This document shows, piece by piece, positions 8,201-15,667 of a stretch of DNA of 64,000 nucleotides. Position 1 is the stretch's first letter. Every line of letters begins with the position of its first letter. The DNA is taken from NCBI RefSeq assembly GCF_927798115.1, contig NZ_CAKMMG010000001.1:930001-994000 (forward strand), in the 5' to 3' direction. The notes under the pieces were generated by a model. The model did not search any database. It was given only the letters and a program-made list of their open reading frames with translations, and had not been told where the DNA came from. Origin of the DNA: Paenibacillus auburnensis. GTDB lineage: Bacteria; Bacillota; Bacilli; Paenibacillales; Paenibacillaceae. A program made the position numbers and the translations under genes.

Positions 8201-9751
8201 AGCGCAGCAAGCGTGATGACCGGACAGCCGGTAACCGTGGAAGTCCGGTTCACAGCGGCCGAATCCGTCTACGGCGCGATGATGAGTCTCGCTTATGACG
8301 GCAGACTGAAGACTCCTGTCATTCAGCCGAGCGTCCAGCTGGCTACTTATCAGGAGGAGCATGACCCTGGGGTACCGCTAGCGGAATACACTGATTCGTT
8401 CGGCATTTCCGACGGACGACAGGTAGTGCGGTACGGTGTGCAGCTGACGAACAGCGTCTATTCCGGCGAAGGCAGCGTTGCTTCCTTTACCTTTGTTCCT
8501 GCTGAGGCGGGAAGCTATACGTTTGAGCTGGGAGACCTGCTGTTCTGGAACGAGGGGCGGACCTTTACCGCTGCAGCCGGACTTGCAAAAGCCCAGTTAC
8601 AGGTAACGGATCCTGCTAAGCCGGAACCACAGCTGCCCGAACAGCCAGGCGGTCAGCCTAATCCAGCGCCTGTAACGGCAGTACCTGTGACGGGGAATAC
8701 TTCCACAGTAAATTCAGGAATACTTACGGCGAATGCAACCGGTGCTTCAGCTCTACCGTCAGCTGTTCTTGCCGTATCCGACACGGCGCTGAACCAGGCA
8801 GTGCTGCAGGCACATTCGGAATATGCGGCGCTTTCGTTAAGCGATGTGCTCTTCGCAAATTATTCGTTCGTCCGGTTGTCGCTGACCTCTGTACAGGCGG
8901 ATAAGCTGAAATCTTCTGGTATGGGCCTTATGCTGGAAGGACGAGAATTCACTTTATCCATCCCGGCAGAAGCCTTGGCAGACTTTACCGGGACGAAGGG
9001 ACTGAGTGTAGAGCTCTCGCTTAGTCACATTTCTGGTGTCCTGACGACAAAAGGCCCGGCCGCTGTATCAAGCGCTCCCGTAGTCAGCGTGAAGAACGGG
9101 TGGACATCCGGTACACCTGTCATTCTCCGCCTTCCGTTAAACGCCAATACCGGTGATGACCGTAAAACCGGTGCCTATAAGAAAGCAGCGGACGGTTCAT
9201 GGACCTACCTGCAGTCCGGCAAGCTGGTTAAAGACGGCAACCTGGAGCTTGAAGTGAAGAGTGATGGAACGTATACCGCTGCAGCCGGGACCGGAACGTT
9301 CAGCGATCTGGCGGGGCACTGGGCCAAGGACGACATCGAAGTGCTGGCCGCTCATCAGCTGGTGGCGGGAAAAGGCGCGGCAGGTATGTTCAGTCCGAAT
9401 GACACGGTTAACCGTGCGGAGCTGCTGACTCTATTGGATCGGCTGCAGGGCAAAGGCGATACATGGCTGACACATATTCGCGAACAGGATGCCCGCCGCC
9501 CGCTTACCCGCCAGGAGACGGCGGCGCTTGCAACTGCTGCACTGAAGAACGGAGCCGCTGGTTCTAATGTCAGCCTGCCATTTGCTGACAGCCATTCGAT
9601 AGCTCCGGATGACAGAGCGGCAGTAGCTTATATGTTCGAACAAGGATATATGAGAGGGGAAGGCTTGCTCTTTAACCCGGCCGGAACCTTAACCCGGGCA
9701 CAAGCTGCTGTCATACTGAGCCGGATTTTACAGGATTTGCGCACCCCATAA
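5201..9751 (+). CDS. Secreted, S-layer-anchored subtilisin-like serine protease (Vpr-like)
   Basis: Very large (1516 residues from the ATG at 5201, which has CAGGGGGT upstream; ATGs at 5174 and 5183 lack a site). Order: signal peptide (about 1-32); inhibitor-I9-like propeptide (about 86-170); peptidase S8 domain with catalytic Asp217 (VAVLDTGID), His266 (AHGTHVAG), oxyanion Asn350 (AAGN) and Ser564 (GTSMAAPHIAG); a PA domain inserted at about 405-500, as in Vpr and C5a peptidases; Fn3/FlgD-like beta domains (FSPNGDGLSDMN); a cohesin-like domain at about 995-1140 (ASVMTGQPVTVEVRF); a Pro-rich linker; and two SLH-type repeats at the C-terminus (FSDLAGHWAKDDIE, FADSHSIAPDDRAAVAY). It should act outside the cell, tethered to the wall by the SLH repeats. 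Monocistronic, with its own terminator. Confidence 0.93.
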   Translation: MSKNNYRRIGAGAASLILAAALLLPAGAASSAPFLPPLPGGFAEAPGVTPKWGGDAGDLGAAFKAMLAEMPAPKNYVPHTDSLSPIKVIVELRSEPARVVEQSAGKSFSPSLQRNKLRAEHAAFKQAAALLGAAAGSEFTEVFNGYALTLPGNQVDKLLDLPGVKAVYPDEAVQAPPISAEPLTGLSPVIASGDLIGADILIDEGITGEGVKVAVLDTGIDYNHPLLKDHYAGGYDLVDEDDDPYETDNPNQIPPDADGTPYETAHGTHVAGIVAAVAPGAEIYAYRVLGPYGNGSTEQTLAGIERAAADGANVINMSLGSGYNQSYAPDAIAADNAVKAGITVVIAAGNSGEDGSYTLTTPGGAHRAITVGASTKPVVTPVIHIGDAEPVYGLRASLSPELTEEESGVRVVYAGAGTAADFDKVNVQGDFVLVDRGGGLDFSTKSLNAKKAGAATLLIANNETEPVRPTLSRAGDYIPTYGITLAEGKAVKQELVNGEGTLSYELIEEPERLADFSSKGPGLPDFIIKPEIIAPGVDILSSVPVWASMDGTYDTAYAEEEGTSMAAPHIAGAAALLLQAGEDMLQKALDPEQIKSMLMNSAEPLTDRKGYEYGYFEQGAGLPHLDRVIQSPVIAKVFEQLDLGISGLEPDPYYTGSLSYGIQNRNSTVTKTVYLDNLSGAPLDYQAEIEWYTKHAGLNAYASTETLEVPAEGATFEVTLSIGTDARDGFYEGAVKLTGTGGQTLFLPLAAILGDKLKPDAVDSANVYDLVFSPNGDGLSDMNGLYFSVNERVTDLNFEVSRFDFNTGDGKVVGDIYAHGGDYAKGRHEVEWDGRIYDSGTGQLEPLEDGFYIVTPVYGEDRIRLGEQRFSVAVDTGAPLLSSVMLDEVEPRDGERQAVLYGDIVDDLMLELISGTNGYEMEDLIGISAVYEAADGTTQQTDGVLYPDGYFEIGVPLREGMNDFYIYAYDIAGNGAADEDYAQLLKYSTGADAITVTPALSAASVMTGQPVTVEVRFTAAESVYGAMMSLAYDGRLKTPVIQPSVQLATYQEEHDPGVPLAEYTDSFGISDGRQVVRYGVQLTNSVYSGEGSVASFTFVPAEAGSYTFELGDLLFWNEGRTFTAAAGLAKAQLQVTDPAKPEPQLPEQPGGQPNPAPVTAVPVTGNTSTVNSGILTANATGASALPSAVLAVSDTALNQAVLQAHSEYAALSLSDVLFANYSFVRLSLTSVQADKLKSSGMGLMLEGREFTLSIPAEALADFTGTKGLSVELSLSHISGVLTTKGPAAVSSAPVVSVKNGWTSGTPVILRLPLNANTGDDRKTGAYKKAADGSWTYLQSGKLVKDGNLELEVKSDGTYTAAAGTGTFSDLAGHWAKDDIEVLAAHQLVAGKGAAGMFSPNDTVNRAELLTLLDRLQGKGDTWLTHIREQDARRPLTRQETAALATAALKNGAAGSNVSLPFADSHSIAPDDRAAVAYMFEQGYMRGEGLLFNPAGTLTRAQAAVILSRILQDLRTP

Positions 9752-9808
9752 GTCTTGGTAAGCAGGAGATAAACTACTAGACCATTGTGATGCTGAATAG
9801 TGGGACTT

Positions 9809-9838
9809 GAAAGGCTGCCTCCGGGCAGCCTTTTTTCG
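9809..9838 (+). terminator. Intrinsic terminator of the subtilase gene
   Basis: AAAGGCTGCC / GGCAGCCTTTT stem with a 4-base loop and a T6 tail. Confidence 0.9.
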
Positions 9839-9878
9839 TCTTCCATTACTTCGATGAAAGGATGAGAGAAAATGATGA

Positions 9879-10007
9879 TGTGTTAAGGGACATGGGAACT
9901 CACGATTTATTGACAATACACCACGAAGAATCTTTGATGAACGGTTTGCAAGAGTTAAAATCACGGAGGAAGAATATTACCGGATGAAGAGCATTTTGCG
10001 GGATTAA
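9879..10007 (+). pseudogene. Possible 3' remnant of an unknown gene
   Basis: In one frame the DNA reads SRFIDNTPRRIFDERFARVK and ITEEEYYRMKSILRD then TAA (10005). This looks protein-like, but a stop at 9876 and the lack of an in-frame start leave only about 42 codons. Not recognised. It may be a gene tail left after deletion, or chance. Confidence 0.25.
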
Positions 10008-10130
10008 AAAATCTTAATGTATACATGGTTATGATTTTTGCTTGCCTTATTTAATACCTCATTTGATTCATCCACATCCTGGTTTGTTTATAATGCTAAA
10101 AAGATCATCTTTTGAGGAGACGAGAAAGAT

Positions 10131-10355
10131 TTGTTAAGAAAGAAAAAACTCATTCATCAAGCAATTCAAAACCAGATGCCTGTAAATGTTCACTTGATCA
10201 GCGGTGAAACGTATTGTGGTGTATGTATGGAACATGAGAAGCCTGAATTGTTTATCATCATTACGGGGACAGAATCCAGAGCTGTTTTTTATTGGGCCAT
10301 AAAACGTGTTACATTTATAAACAAGATCGAACAAAAGGAAAGAAGCTCTACTTAA
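10131..10355 (+). CDS. Small Hfq/LSm-like protein
   Basis: 74 residues from a TTG start preceded by GAGGAG at 11 bases. The pattern IQNQMPVNVHLISGETYCGV, followed by a variable strand and VFYWAIKRVTFI, aligns with the two Sm motifs of bacterial Hfq (PVTVFLLNGFQLRG ... IYKHAIS). The Tyr-Lys-His signature of Hfq's RNA-binding rim is replaced here by FYW-AIK, so it is at best a divergent paralogue, perhaps an LSm-fold protein without classical poly-U binding. That it is LSm-like is inference from pattern; the family is not otherwise recognised. It stands alone, convergent to the CoA-disulfide reductase gene. Confidence 0.6.
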   Translation: MLRKKKLIHQAIQNQMPVNVHLISGETYCGVCMEHEKPELFIIITGTESRAVFYWAIKRVTFINKIEQKERSST

Positions 10356-10424
10356 TCATTAATCAGATTGTATTTAGCAGATTCTTTCTTTGTGAATGAT
10401 TCTTTTTAATTCACTTGCTAGGAC

Positions 10425-12371
10425 TTACTTATGCTCGCCATTGATTTTTCCTTTGCGGAGGTAAGCCTCGATAGTACCGTCGGCAAGCTTCGTCAACCGA
10501 ACAAGATTGTTGCGGGACAGCTTTGCCCATGATCTGATATCTTCGAAAAATCCTTGGTCAGATGCAGTTACCTTTAAGAGCTGCCCGTCTTGCAGTCGGT
10601 CGATACTCTTTTTTACTTGAACGATCGGACCTGGACAGCAGAGGCCACAGGTGTCAATGACTGCATCAGCATTCAAATAATCAGGTACAGACAATATTTC
10701 ATTTGAAGCCGTATTTTTGTTTTGTGGAACATATTTACTAATCTGATACGTCTTGTAGCCACCTGTCAGATTCTTCACTTTGAACCCCTTTTGTGTTAAG
10801 ATCCGGGAAGCAGTGTAGCCTCTCAAACCGACCTGGCAGTAAACCCATATCTCCTTGCTAGGATCAAGTTCATCCAGACGATTACGCAGCTCGTCGACAG
10901 GAAGGTTTATAGAACCCTCAATATGCCCATTCGCATGCTCAAGTTCGCTTCGAACATCCACCAACATGGTACTGTCCAAATTCCGACCGGCCAAATCCCC
11001 GGGTACAAATACTTCAGTCATTCCGTTCATTACATTCTCAGCCGTGTATCCGGCCATGTTCACGGGATCTTTGGCTGAGGAATATGGGGGAGCATAAGAT
11101 AGCTCCAGTTCAGTTAGATCCGTAACGGAACCCTTAAACCGGATTACTGTAGCAATATCGTCGATTCGTTTGTCCACCCCGTTATAACCGACAGCTTGTG
11201 CACCCAAAACCCTGCCATCCCCGTTAAAAAGAAGTTTTAAGGAAAGCGGAGTGGCTCCAGGATAATAGGAAGCATGGGAGTTTGGATGTACATATACAAC
11301 ATGATACGGGATGCCGAGCCGCTGCAAAGTTTTCTCGTTATTCCCAGTGGATGCACCAGTTAAGCCGAATACCTTAATAACGGATGTGCCTTGGGTCCCT
11401 TTGTAAGTGGTACCTAAACCGCTGACGTTGTCCGCAGCAATGCGTCCTTGCTTATTGGCAGGTCCCGCCAATGGGACGGCTGCCTTATGTCCGTTAACAA
11501 AATCCACGATCTCAACAGCATCACCTACTGCGTAAACATCATTTAAATTCGTTTCCATTCTTTCGTTAACCAGAATATGCCCTTTAGGTCCGAATTCAAG
11601 GCCGCTATCTTTCAGGAAGGAAGTATCCGGCGAAACGCCGATGGCCAACAGAACTATCTCGCTTCGTAGAACCGTACCACTGGCAAGATGGACCTGAATT
11701 TGCTCTCCAGCCTCCTCAAAGCTCTGAACCATGTCTGAGAAAATAAGATTTACTCCATGATCTTCCAGTTCTTTGGATAATACAGCGGACATCTCGGAAT
11801 CGAAGGGAGCCAGCAGTTGTGGGCCTGCCTCAATGAGTGTTACTTCCAGTCCGGCTTCCTTCAGATTTTCTGCCATTTCCACTCCGATGAATCCTCCGCC
11901 GATGACTACCGCAGAACGTGTACCTTCTTCATTCACCTTTGTTTTGATTTTGTCTGTATCTGGAATGTTCCGTAATGTATGAATTTTGGAACTCTCTATT
12001 CCAGGTAGAGAAGGACGGATGGGTTTTGCACCTGGCGACAGAATCAAAGCATCATAGTTCTCCTCATAAGAACCTAATTCCTTACTTTGCACAACAACTT
12101 TTTTACCAACCGGGTCAATGGAGATCACTTCACTCTGGATGCGAACATCAATATTGAAGCGCTTATGCATGGCTTCTGGAGTTTGTACAAGCAATTTTGA
12201 ACGATCCTGTATGGAACCCCCAATATAATAAGGAAGACCGCAATTGGCAAAAGAAATATACGGATCCCGCTCAAACATCACAATATGTGCTTCTTCATCC
12301 AATCTGCGTAAACGAGCAGCCGCTGAGGCGCCTCCTGCAACTCCACCGACAATCAATACTTTTTTATTCAT
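10425..12371 (-). CDS. cdr: CoA-disulfide reductase - rhodanese - TusA fusion
   Basis: 648 residues. The N-terminal FAD/NAD(P)H pyridine nucleotide-disulfide oxidoreductase (about 1-450) has the FAD motif VGGVAGGASAAARLRR, the redox Cys44 in SFANCGLPYYIGG typical of CoA-disulfide/persulfide reductases, a second Rossmann motif (VVIGGGFIGVEMAENL) and the FAD site YAVGDAVE. A rhodanese domain (about 465-550) carries an active loop of the form CQVGLRGY. A TusA domain (about 570-645) carries CGLCCPGPIVQVKK. Fusions of CoADR with rhodanese are known (B. anthracis type); here TusA is added, putting reduction of CoA-persulfide and sulfur relay in one chain. Its ATG overlaps the stop of the decayed arsR gene (ATGA). 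It belongs functionally to the sulfur island that follows on the other strand. Confidence 0.92.
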   Translation of the reverse strand: MNKKVLIVGGVAGGASAAARLRRLDEEAHIVMFERDPYISFANCGLPYYIGGSIQDRSKLLVQTPEAMHKRFNIDVRIQSEVISIDPVGKKVVVQSKELGSYEENYDALILSPGAKPIRPSLPGIESSKIHTLRNIPDTDKIKTKVNEEGTRSAVVIGGGFIGVEMAENLKEAGLEVTLIEAGPQLLAPFDSEMSAVLSKELEDHGVNLIFSDMVQSFEEAGEQIQVHLASGTVLRSEIVLLAIGVSPDTSFLKDSGLEFGPKGHILVNERMETNLNDVYAVGDAVEIVDFVNGHKAAVPLAGPANKQGRIAADNVSGLGTTYKGTQGTSVIKVFGLTGASTGNNEKTLQRLGIPYHVVYVHPNSHASYYPGATPLSLKLLFNGDGRVLGAQAVGYNGVDKRIDDIATVIRFKGSVTDLTELELSYAPPYSSAKDPVNMAGYTAENVMNGMTEVFVPGDLAGRNLDSTMLVDVRSELEHANGHIEGSINLPVDELRNRLDELDPSKEIWVYCQVGLRGYTASRILTQKGFKVKNLTGGYKTYQISKYVPQNKNTASNEILSVPDYLNADAVIDTCGLCCPGPIVQVKKSIDRLQDGQLLKVTASDQGFFEDIRSWAKLSRNNLVRLTKLADGTIEAYLRKGKINGEHK

Positions 12372-12613
12372 GTTTGTTCCTCCAGTAATATTTGTATCAG
12401 ATGTCTGATTCTTTCGTCTTTAACGGAATAAATGATCTTGAGGCTATTTTTTCAGTCTTCACAATACCTAAAGATCTAAGCTTCTGGAGATGCTGGGAGA
12501 CCGTTGATTGTGGAAGTTCCGATGATTCCTTTTACAATACATAATCTAACCGGATGGGCTAGAGCCTTTAATAATTCAGCTGCCTGAGCATAGGTTTCAA
12601 ATTGTTTATCCAT
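12368..12613 (-). pseudogene. Decayed ArsR-family repressor gene
   Basis: Starts MDKQFETYAQAAELLKALAH then PVRLCIVKGII, clearly ArsR and close to the intact ArsR at 18603. After GII the frame breaks: about 14 codons (the CNVT segment) are missing and the frame shifts to ELPQSTVSQHLQKLRSLGIV. A second shift leads to SLKIIYSVKDERIRHLIQIL then LEEQT and a stop. That stop (TGA at 12368-12370) overlaps the ATG of cdr as ATGA, so the two genes were once translationally coupled. The first frame now stops early. Confidence 0.88.
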
Positions 12614-12642
12614 TGACTGAGAAATCACCTCGATTCATTAAA

Positions 12643-12682
12643 ACATTATATCGCAATATTATGATATAGAGATATTAAATAC
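12643..12682 (-). promoter_or_regulatory. Candidate ArsR operator/promoter, copy 1
   Basis: AT-rich, partly palindromic block (CATTATATCGC..ATGATATAGAGATAT..AAATAC) upstream of the arsR pseudogene and cdr. It matches the block upstream of the intact arsR at 18930-18962, with shared CATTATA, ATGATAT, GAGATAT and AAATAC. A shared element before two homologous ArsR genes is best read as their operator. Confidence 0.5.
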
Positions 12683-12835
12683 AATCCCTACATTGTGTCG
12701 AAAATATGGCGGGTTGTATGCATCGGCCAATGTAGTTAATTTTCAAATCAATTTGCTTCATCTAAGAGCAAGGTTATTCGTGTTTCTATTCTGTATTATC
12801 CAAATTAATAAAAAATCAGTTACTTACAATCACTA

Positions 12836-12864
12836 TTGACAAACGGGTTAAACGCATTTATGAT
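12836..12864 (+). promoter_or_regulatory. SigmaA-type promoter of the sulfur operon
   Basis: TTGACA (12836-12841), 17-bp spacer, TATGAT (12859-12864). The CstR-type operator begins 19 bp after the -10 box, around +12. Confidence 0.75.
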
Positions 12865-12882
12865 TTAGCCATGCCAATACCA

Positions 12883-12898
12883 ATACCCCTATGGGTAT
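12883..12898 (+). promoter_or_regulatory. CstR-type operator 1
   Basis: ATACCCCTATGGGTAT, a 6-4-6 inverted repeat (ATACCC / GGGTAT) of the CsoR/CstR kind, between promoter and first gene. Almost identical, in reverse, to 16504-16519. Confidence 0.75.
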
Positions 12899-12935
12899 AT
12901 GTATTAGATAAAAATACTTCAAGGAGGTTCTGAAA

Positions 12936-13508
12936 TTGCCACTAATTAAAGCAGATCAATCACTGGATTGCAAAGGATTGGCATGTCCAATGCCTATCGT
13001 GAAAACTAAGAAAGCAATGGACCAGCTTGAAGCGGGTCAGGTCATCGAAGTTCAAGCCACCGATAAAGGCTCTTTAGCCGATCTTAAGGGATGGGCCAAG
13101 AATACCGGACATCAATATTTGGGAACCATTGAAGAGGATAACGTGCTCAAACATTATCTTCGCAAAGCCAGCCCGGATGAGATTAAGGAGCAAAAAAAAT
13201 ATATGCATGTTATCACTAATGAGGAGCTTGAGAAAAAACTGGTGAGTGATGAGATAGCGATAATTCTCGATGTACGCGAACCTGCTGAATATGCCTTTAA
13301 TCGAATTCAAGGTGCGTTTTCCGTTCCTCTCGGTGAACTGGAGAATCGTTTGTATGAACTCAATCCAGAAGATAGTATCTATGTTATTTGCCGGACGGGA
13401 GCACGTAGTGATATGGCGTGCCAGCTGCTAGCCGCAAAAGGCTTCAAAGATGTGCATAATGTTGAACCTGGAATGTCAACATGGTCTGGGCCAACAGAAT
13501 CAAACTAA
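12936..13508 (+). CDS. TusA-rhodanese fusion sulfurtransferase
   Basis: 190 residues, TTG start with AAGGAGG 8 bases upstream. An N-terminal TusA domain (about 8-75) has the persulfide-carrying Cys in GLACPMPIVKTKK. A C-terminal rhodanese domain (about 88-185) has DVREPAEYAFNRIQGAFSVP and the active loop CRTGARS. It is analogous to part of S. aureus CstA (a multidomain TusA/rhodanese sulfurtransferase), though shorter. It probably accepts sulfane sulfur from persulfides and passes it to TusA/DsrE partners. First gene of a CstR-controlled operon 12936-15352; DsrE follows 35 bp later. Confidence 0.92.
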   Translation: MPLIKADQSLDCKGLACPMPIVKTKKAMDQLEAGQVIEVQATDKGSLADLKGWAKNTGHQYLGTIEEDNVLKHYLRKASPDEIKEQKKYMHVITNEELEKKLVSDEIAIILDVREPAEYAFNRIQGAFSVPLGELENRLYELNPEDSIYVICRTGARSDMACQLLAAKGFKDVHNVEPGMSTWSGPTESN

Positions 13509-13543
13509 CAAAATAACATAACAATAAATGGAGGTTTTACGTA

Positions 13544-13939
13544 ATGAGTACTAAAGTAGCTATTATCGCAAGTAACGGTGGTTTGTTTGATGCGTATAAA
13601 GTGTTCAATATTGCCACAGCTTCTGCGGCAACCGATGCCGAAGTAGCAATCTTTTTCACCTTCGAGGGATTGAACTTGATTCACAAACAGGCTCATCACC
13701 AGTTGCCATTGCCGGCTGGACGTGAGCATTTTGCCGAAGGATTTAAAAATGCCAACGTTCCATCCATTCCTGAGCTGGTTGAAATGGCACAGGAGCTGGG
13801 CGTCAAAATCATTGCCTGCCAGATGACTATGGATGTGATGAATTTGCAAAAAGAAGATTTTATCGAAGGAATCGAAGTCGGAGGAGCGGTTACATTCCTG
13901 GATTTTGCGAAGGATGCCAATGTCTCATTAACATTTTAA
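13544..13939 (+). CDS. DsrE/DsrF-like (DsrE2-type) sulfur-relay protein
   Basis: 131 residues, ATG after TGGAGG. Begins [20 protein letters not shown], as in DsrE2/peroxiredoxin-like proteins of persulfide operons. The conserved Cys is in [12 protein letters not shown]; the usual FFTFEGL and a HQLPLPAG loop are present. Such proteins carry persulfide between sulfurtransferases in the cytoplasm. Second gene of the operon, between the TusA-rhodanese fusion and the persulfide dioxygenase. Confidence 0.88.
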   Translation: MSTKVAIIASNGGLFDAYKVFNIATASAATDAEVAIFFTFEGLNLIHKQAHHQLPLPAGREHFAEGFKNANVPSIPELVEMAQELGVKIIACQMTMDVMNLQKEDFIEGIEVGGAVTFLDFAKDANVSLTF

Positions 13940-13958
13940 TCAAAGGAGGAACCGATAC

Positions 13959-15107
13959 ATGGAAGCTACAAACGCACTGAGTGTAATGACAGCCGCGGAA
14001 CTTACAAGATTGGTTCTGGCCAAGGAAGAGCTGTTCATTCTGGATGTTCGCAATGAGAGCGACTTTAAGGACTGGAAAATTGAAGGTGAAAGGATTGATG
14101 TCATCAATATCCCATATTTCGAACTGCTGGATGGTGTGGATCCTGTACTAGATCAAATTCCAGATGGCAAAAAGATCCTTGTCGTATGTGCCAAGGAGGG
14201 TTCATCCAAATTTGTGGCTGAGCAGATTGCCCAGGCGGGAAGAGGTAATGTGCACTATCTGGAAGGCGGAATGAAATCATGGAGTGAGCATCTGGAGCCT
14301 GTCAAGATTGGTGATTTGAAGAATGGGGGATCGCTCTACCAGTTTGTTCGAATCGGTAAAGGATGCTTGTCCTATATGGTTGTATCAGACGGGGAAGCAG
14401 CCGTAGTGGATACAGCCCGGATGGCAGACGTTGTTGAAGAATTTGCGAAAAGCCATGGAGCGACGATCAAGCATACCTTAGACACTCACCTCCATGCAGA
14501 TCATATCTCAGGCGGCCGGAAATTGGCGGAAAAGACCGGAGGCACCTATTGGTTGCCACCTAAAGATGCTGACGAAGTTACTTTTTCGTATGATAAATTG
14601 GAAGAAGGACAGGATATTATTGTTGGAAATACAACGATTCGGATTGAGCCGGTATATTCACCTGGACATACAATCGGCAGCACTTCGCTTATCGTAGACG
14701 AACAATTCTTATTAACCGGTGACATCTTGTTCATCGAATCGATCGGACGTCCTGATTTGGCCGGCAAAGCAGAAGACTGGATCGACGACCTTCGTGAAAC
14801 ACTCTATAACCGTTACAGAGGATTAACACAGGACTTAATCGTTCTTCCGGCTCATTTCGGTAAAATATCCGAACTTGGGGAGGGAGGAAAAGTTATGGCG
14901 AAATTGTCGGAACTCTATGATAAAAATCCAGGTCTGAATATTCAAGAGGAAGCTGCATTCCGGCGCATTGTAACTGAAAACCTGCCACCTCAACCCAATG
15001 CATACCAAGAAATCCGTCAAACGAATATGGGGAAAATGACACCGAGTGAAGAAGAGCAGCGAGAGATGGAAATCGGTCCAAACCGCTGTGCTGTTCACGA
15101 TAAATAA
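13959..15107 (+). CDS. Rhodanese - persulfide dioxygenase (MBL-fold) fusion, CstB-like
   Basis: 382 residues, ATG after AAGGAGG. An N-terminal rhodanese domain (about 10-112) has the active Cys in [10 protein letters not shown]. The C-terminal metallo-beta-lactamase-fold non-haem Fe(II) dioxygenase (about 120-340) has [20 protein letters not shown] and [16 protein letters not shown], which carry the iron ligands of ETHE1-type persulfide dioxygenases. It should oxidise glutathione-, bacillithiol- or CoA-persulfide to sulfite. In S. aureus CstB the dioxygenase precedes the rhodanese; here the rhodanese is first. The sulfite produced fits the TauE exporter downstream. Confidence 0.92.
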   Translation: MEATNALSVMTAAELTRLVLAKEELFILDVRNESDFKDWKIEGERIDVINIPYFELLDGVDPVLDQIPDGKKILVVCAKEGSSKFVAEQIAQAGRGNVHYLEGGMKSWSEHLEPVKIGDLKNGGSLYQFVRIGKGCLSYMVVSDGEAAVVDTARMADVVEEFAKSHGATIKHTLDTHLHADHISGGRKLAEKTGGTYWLPPKDADEVTFSYDKLEEGQDIIVGNTTIRIEPVYSPGHTIGSTSLIVDEQFLLTGDILFIESIGRPDLAGKAEDWIDDLRETLYNRYRGLTQDLIVLPAHFGKISELGEGGKVMAKLSELYDKNPGLNIQEEAAFRRIVTENLPPQPNAYQEIRQTNMGKMTPSEEEQREMEIGPNRCAVHDK

Positions 15108-15124
15108 GAGGAGGATTTAATTAA

Positions 15125-15352
15125 ATGCAAGTAGATCTTGTGATCGACACAAAAGGATTAGCTTGTCCAATGCCGATCGTAAAAGCAAAAAAAGCACTGG
15201 ACGGTCTTACAACTAATCAAATCATGGAAGTACAATCAACGGACAAAGGTTCTGTCAATGACTTTCAGGCATGGGTCAAACAAACCAAACACGAGCTCAT
15301 TAAATATGAAGAAGAAAATGGCATCTATAAATTCTTTGTAAAGAAGGTATAA
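15125..15352 (+). CDS. tusA: TusA-family sulfur carrier
   Basis: 75 residues, ATG after GAGGAGG. Contains the TusA signature GLACPMPIVKAKKAL with the single sulfur-carrying Cys, and the usual MEVQSTDKGSVNDFQAWVK. It closely resembles the TusA half of the fusion at 12936, so it is probably a duplicate or the source of that fusion. Last gene of the CstR-controlled operon. Confidence 0.92.
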   Translation: MQVDLVIDTKGLACPMPIVKAKKALDGLTTNQIMEVQSTDKGSVNDFQAWVKQTKHELIKYEEENGIYKFFVKKV

Positions 15353-15391
15353 AAAACAAGCGGACACGCATCGGCGTGTTCGCTTATTTCA
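15352..15391. terminator. Hairpin terminator between convergent genes
   Basis: AAGCGGACACGC / GCGTGTTCGCTT stem (one mismatch) with a 4-base loop. The T-run is on the minus strand (GTTTTTTAT), so it is best for the small minus-strand gene, but it may work both ways. Confidence 0.65.
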
Positions 15392-15554
15392 AGCAATCAT
15401 AAACAATTCGTACACCAAGTGAGCCATAGCTCTCCTCTTTATAATGACCTTTAGGGCATGTCTTGGTACAGCAGTCAGAATTACTGTCTGCATGCAATCT
15501 ATCGCTGCATACCGGACAATTATCTTCAAAAAGAGATTTCAACACACTAAACAT
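15384..15554 (-). CDS. Small Cys-rich protein (56 aa)
   Basis: Frame MFSVLKSLFEDNCPVCSDRL, then a segment with adjacent Cys (SDCCTKTC) and PKGHYKEESYGSLGVRIVYD. It has six Cys, arranged as CPVC, CCTKTC and one near the end, plus His residues, as in a zinc ribbon or thiol relay. The ribosome binding site is weak (GAGTGA). It lies inside the CstR island, convergent to tusA and divergent from the TauE gene. I do not recognise a family; a role in sulfur or metal handling is inference from the Cys content and location. Confidence 0.55.
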   Translation of the reverse strand: MFSVLKSLFEDNCPVCSDRLHADSNSDCCTKTCPKGHYKEESYGSLGVRIVYDCLK

Positions 15555-15667
15555 GTTTAATCACTCATTTCGCATGATTTTACTAGGTATTATTATACCC
15601 GCATAATTCTGATTCGTATACATTTTTATTGTTTTCTTTTTTACCCTAAAAAGGAAGGTGGGAGCCG

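Noticed and set aside
7490-8362. 290-codon minus-strand frame inside the subtilase gene
   Set aside because: Opposite strand of a well supported protease; no ribosome binding site and no motif.
15586-15600. GGTATTATTATACC as a third CstR operator
   Set aside because: The half-sites are inverted (GGTAT..ATACC rather than ATACC..GGTAT) and the C/G core is absent.
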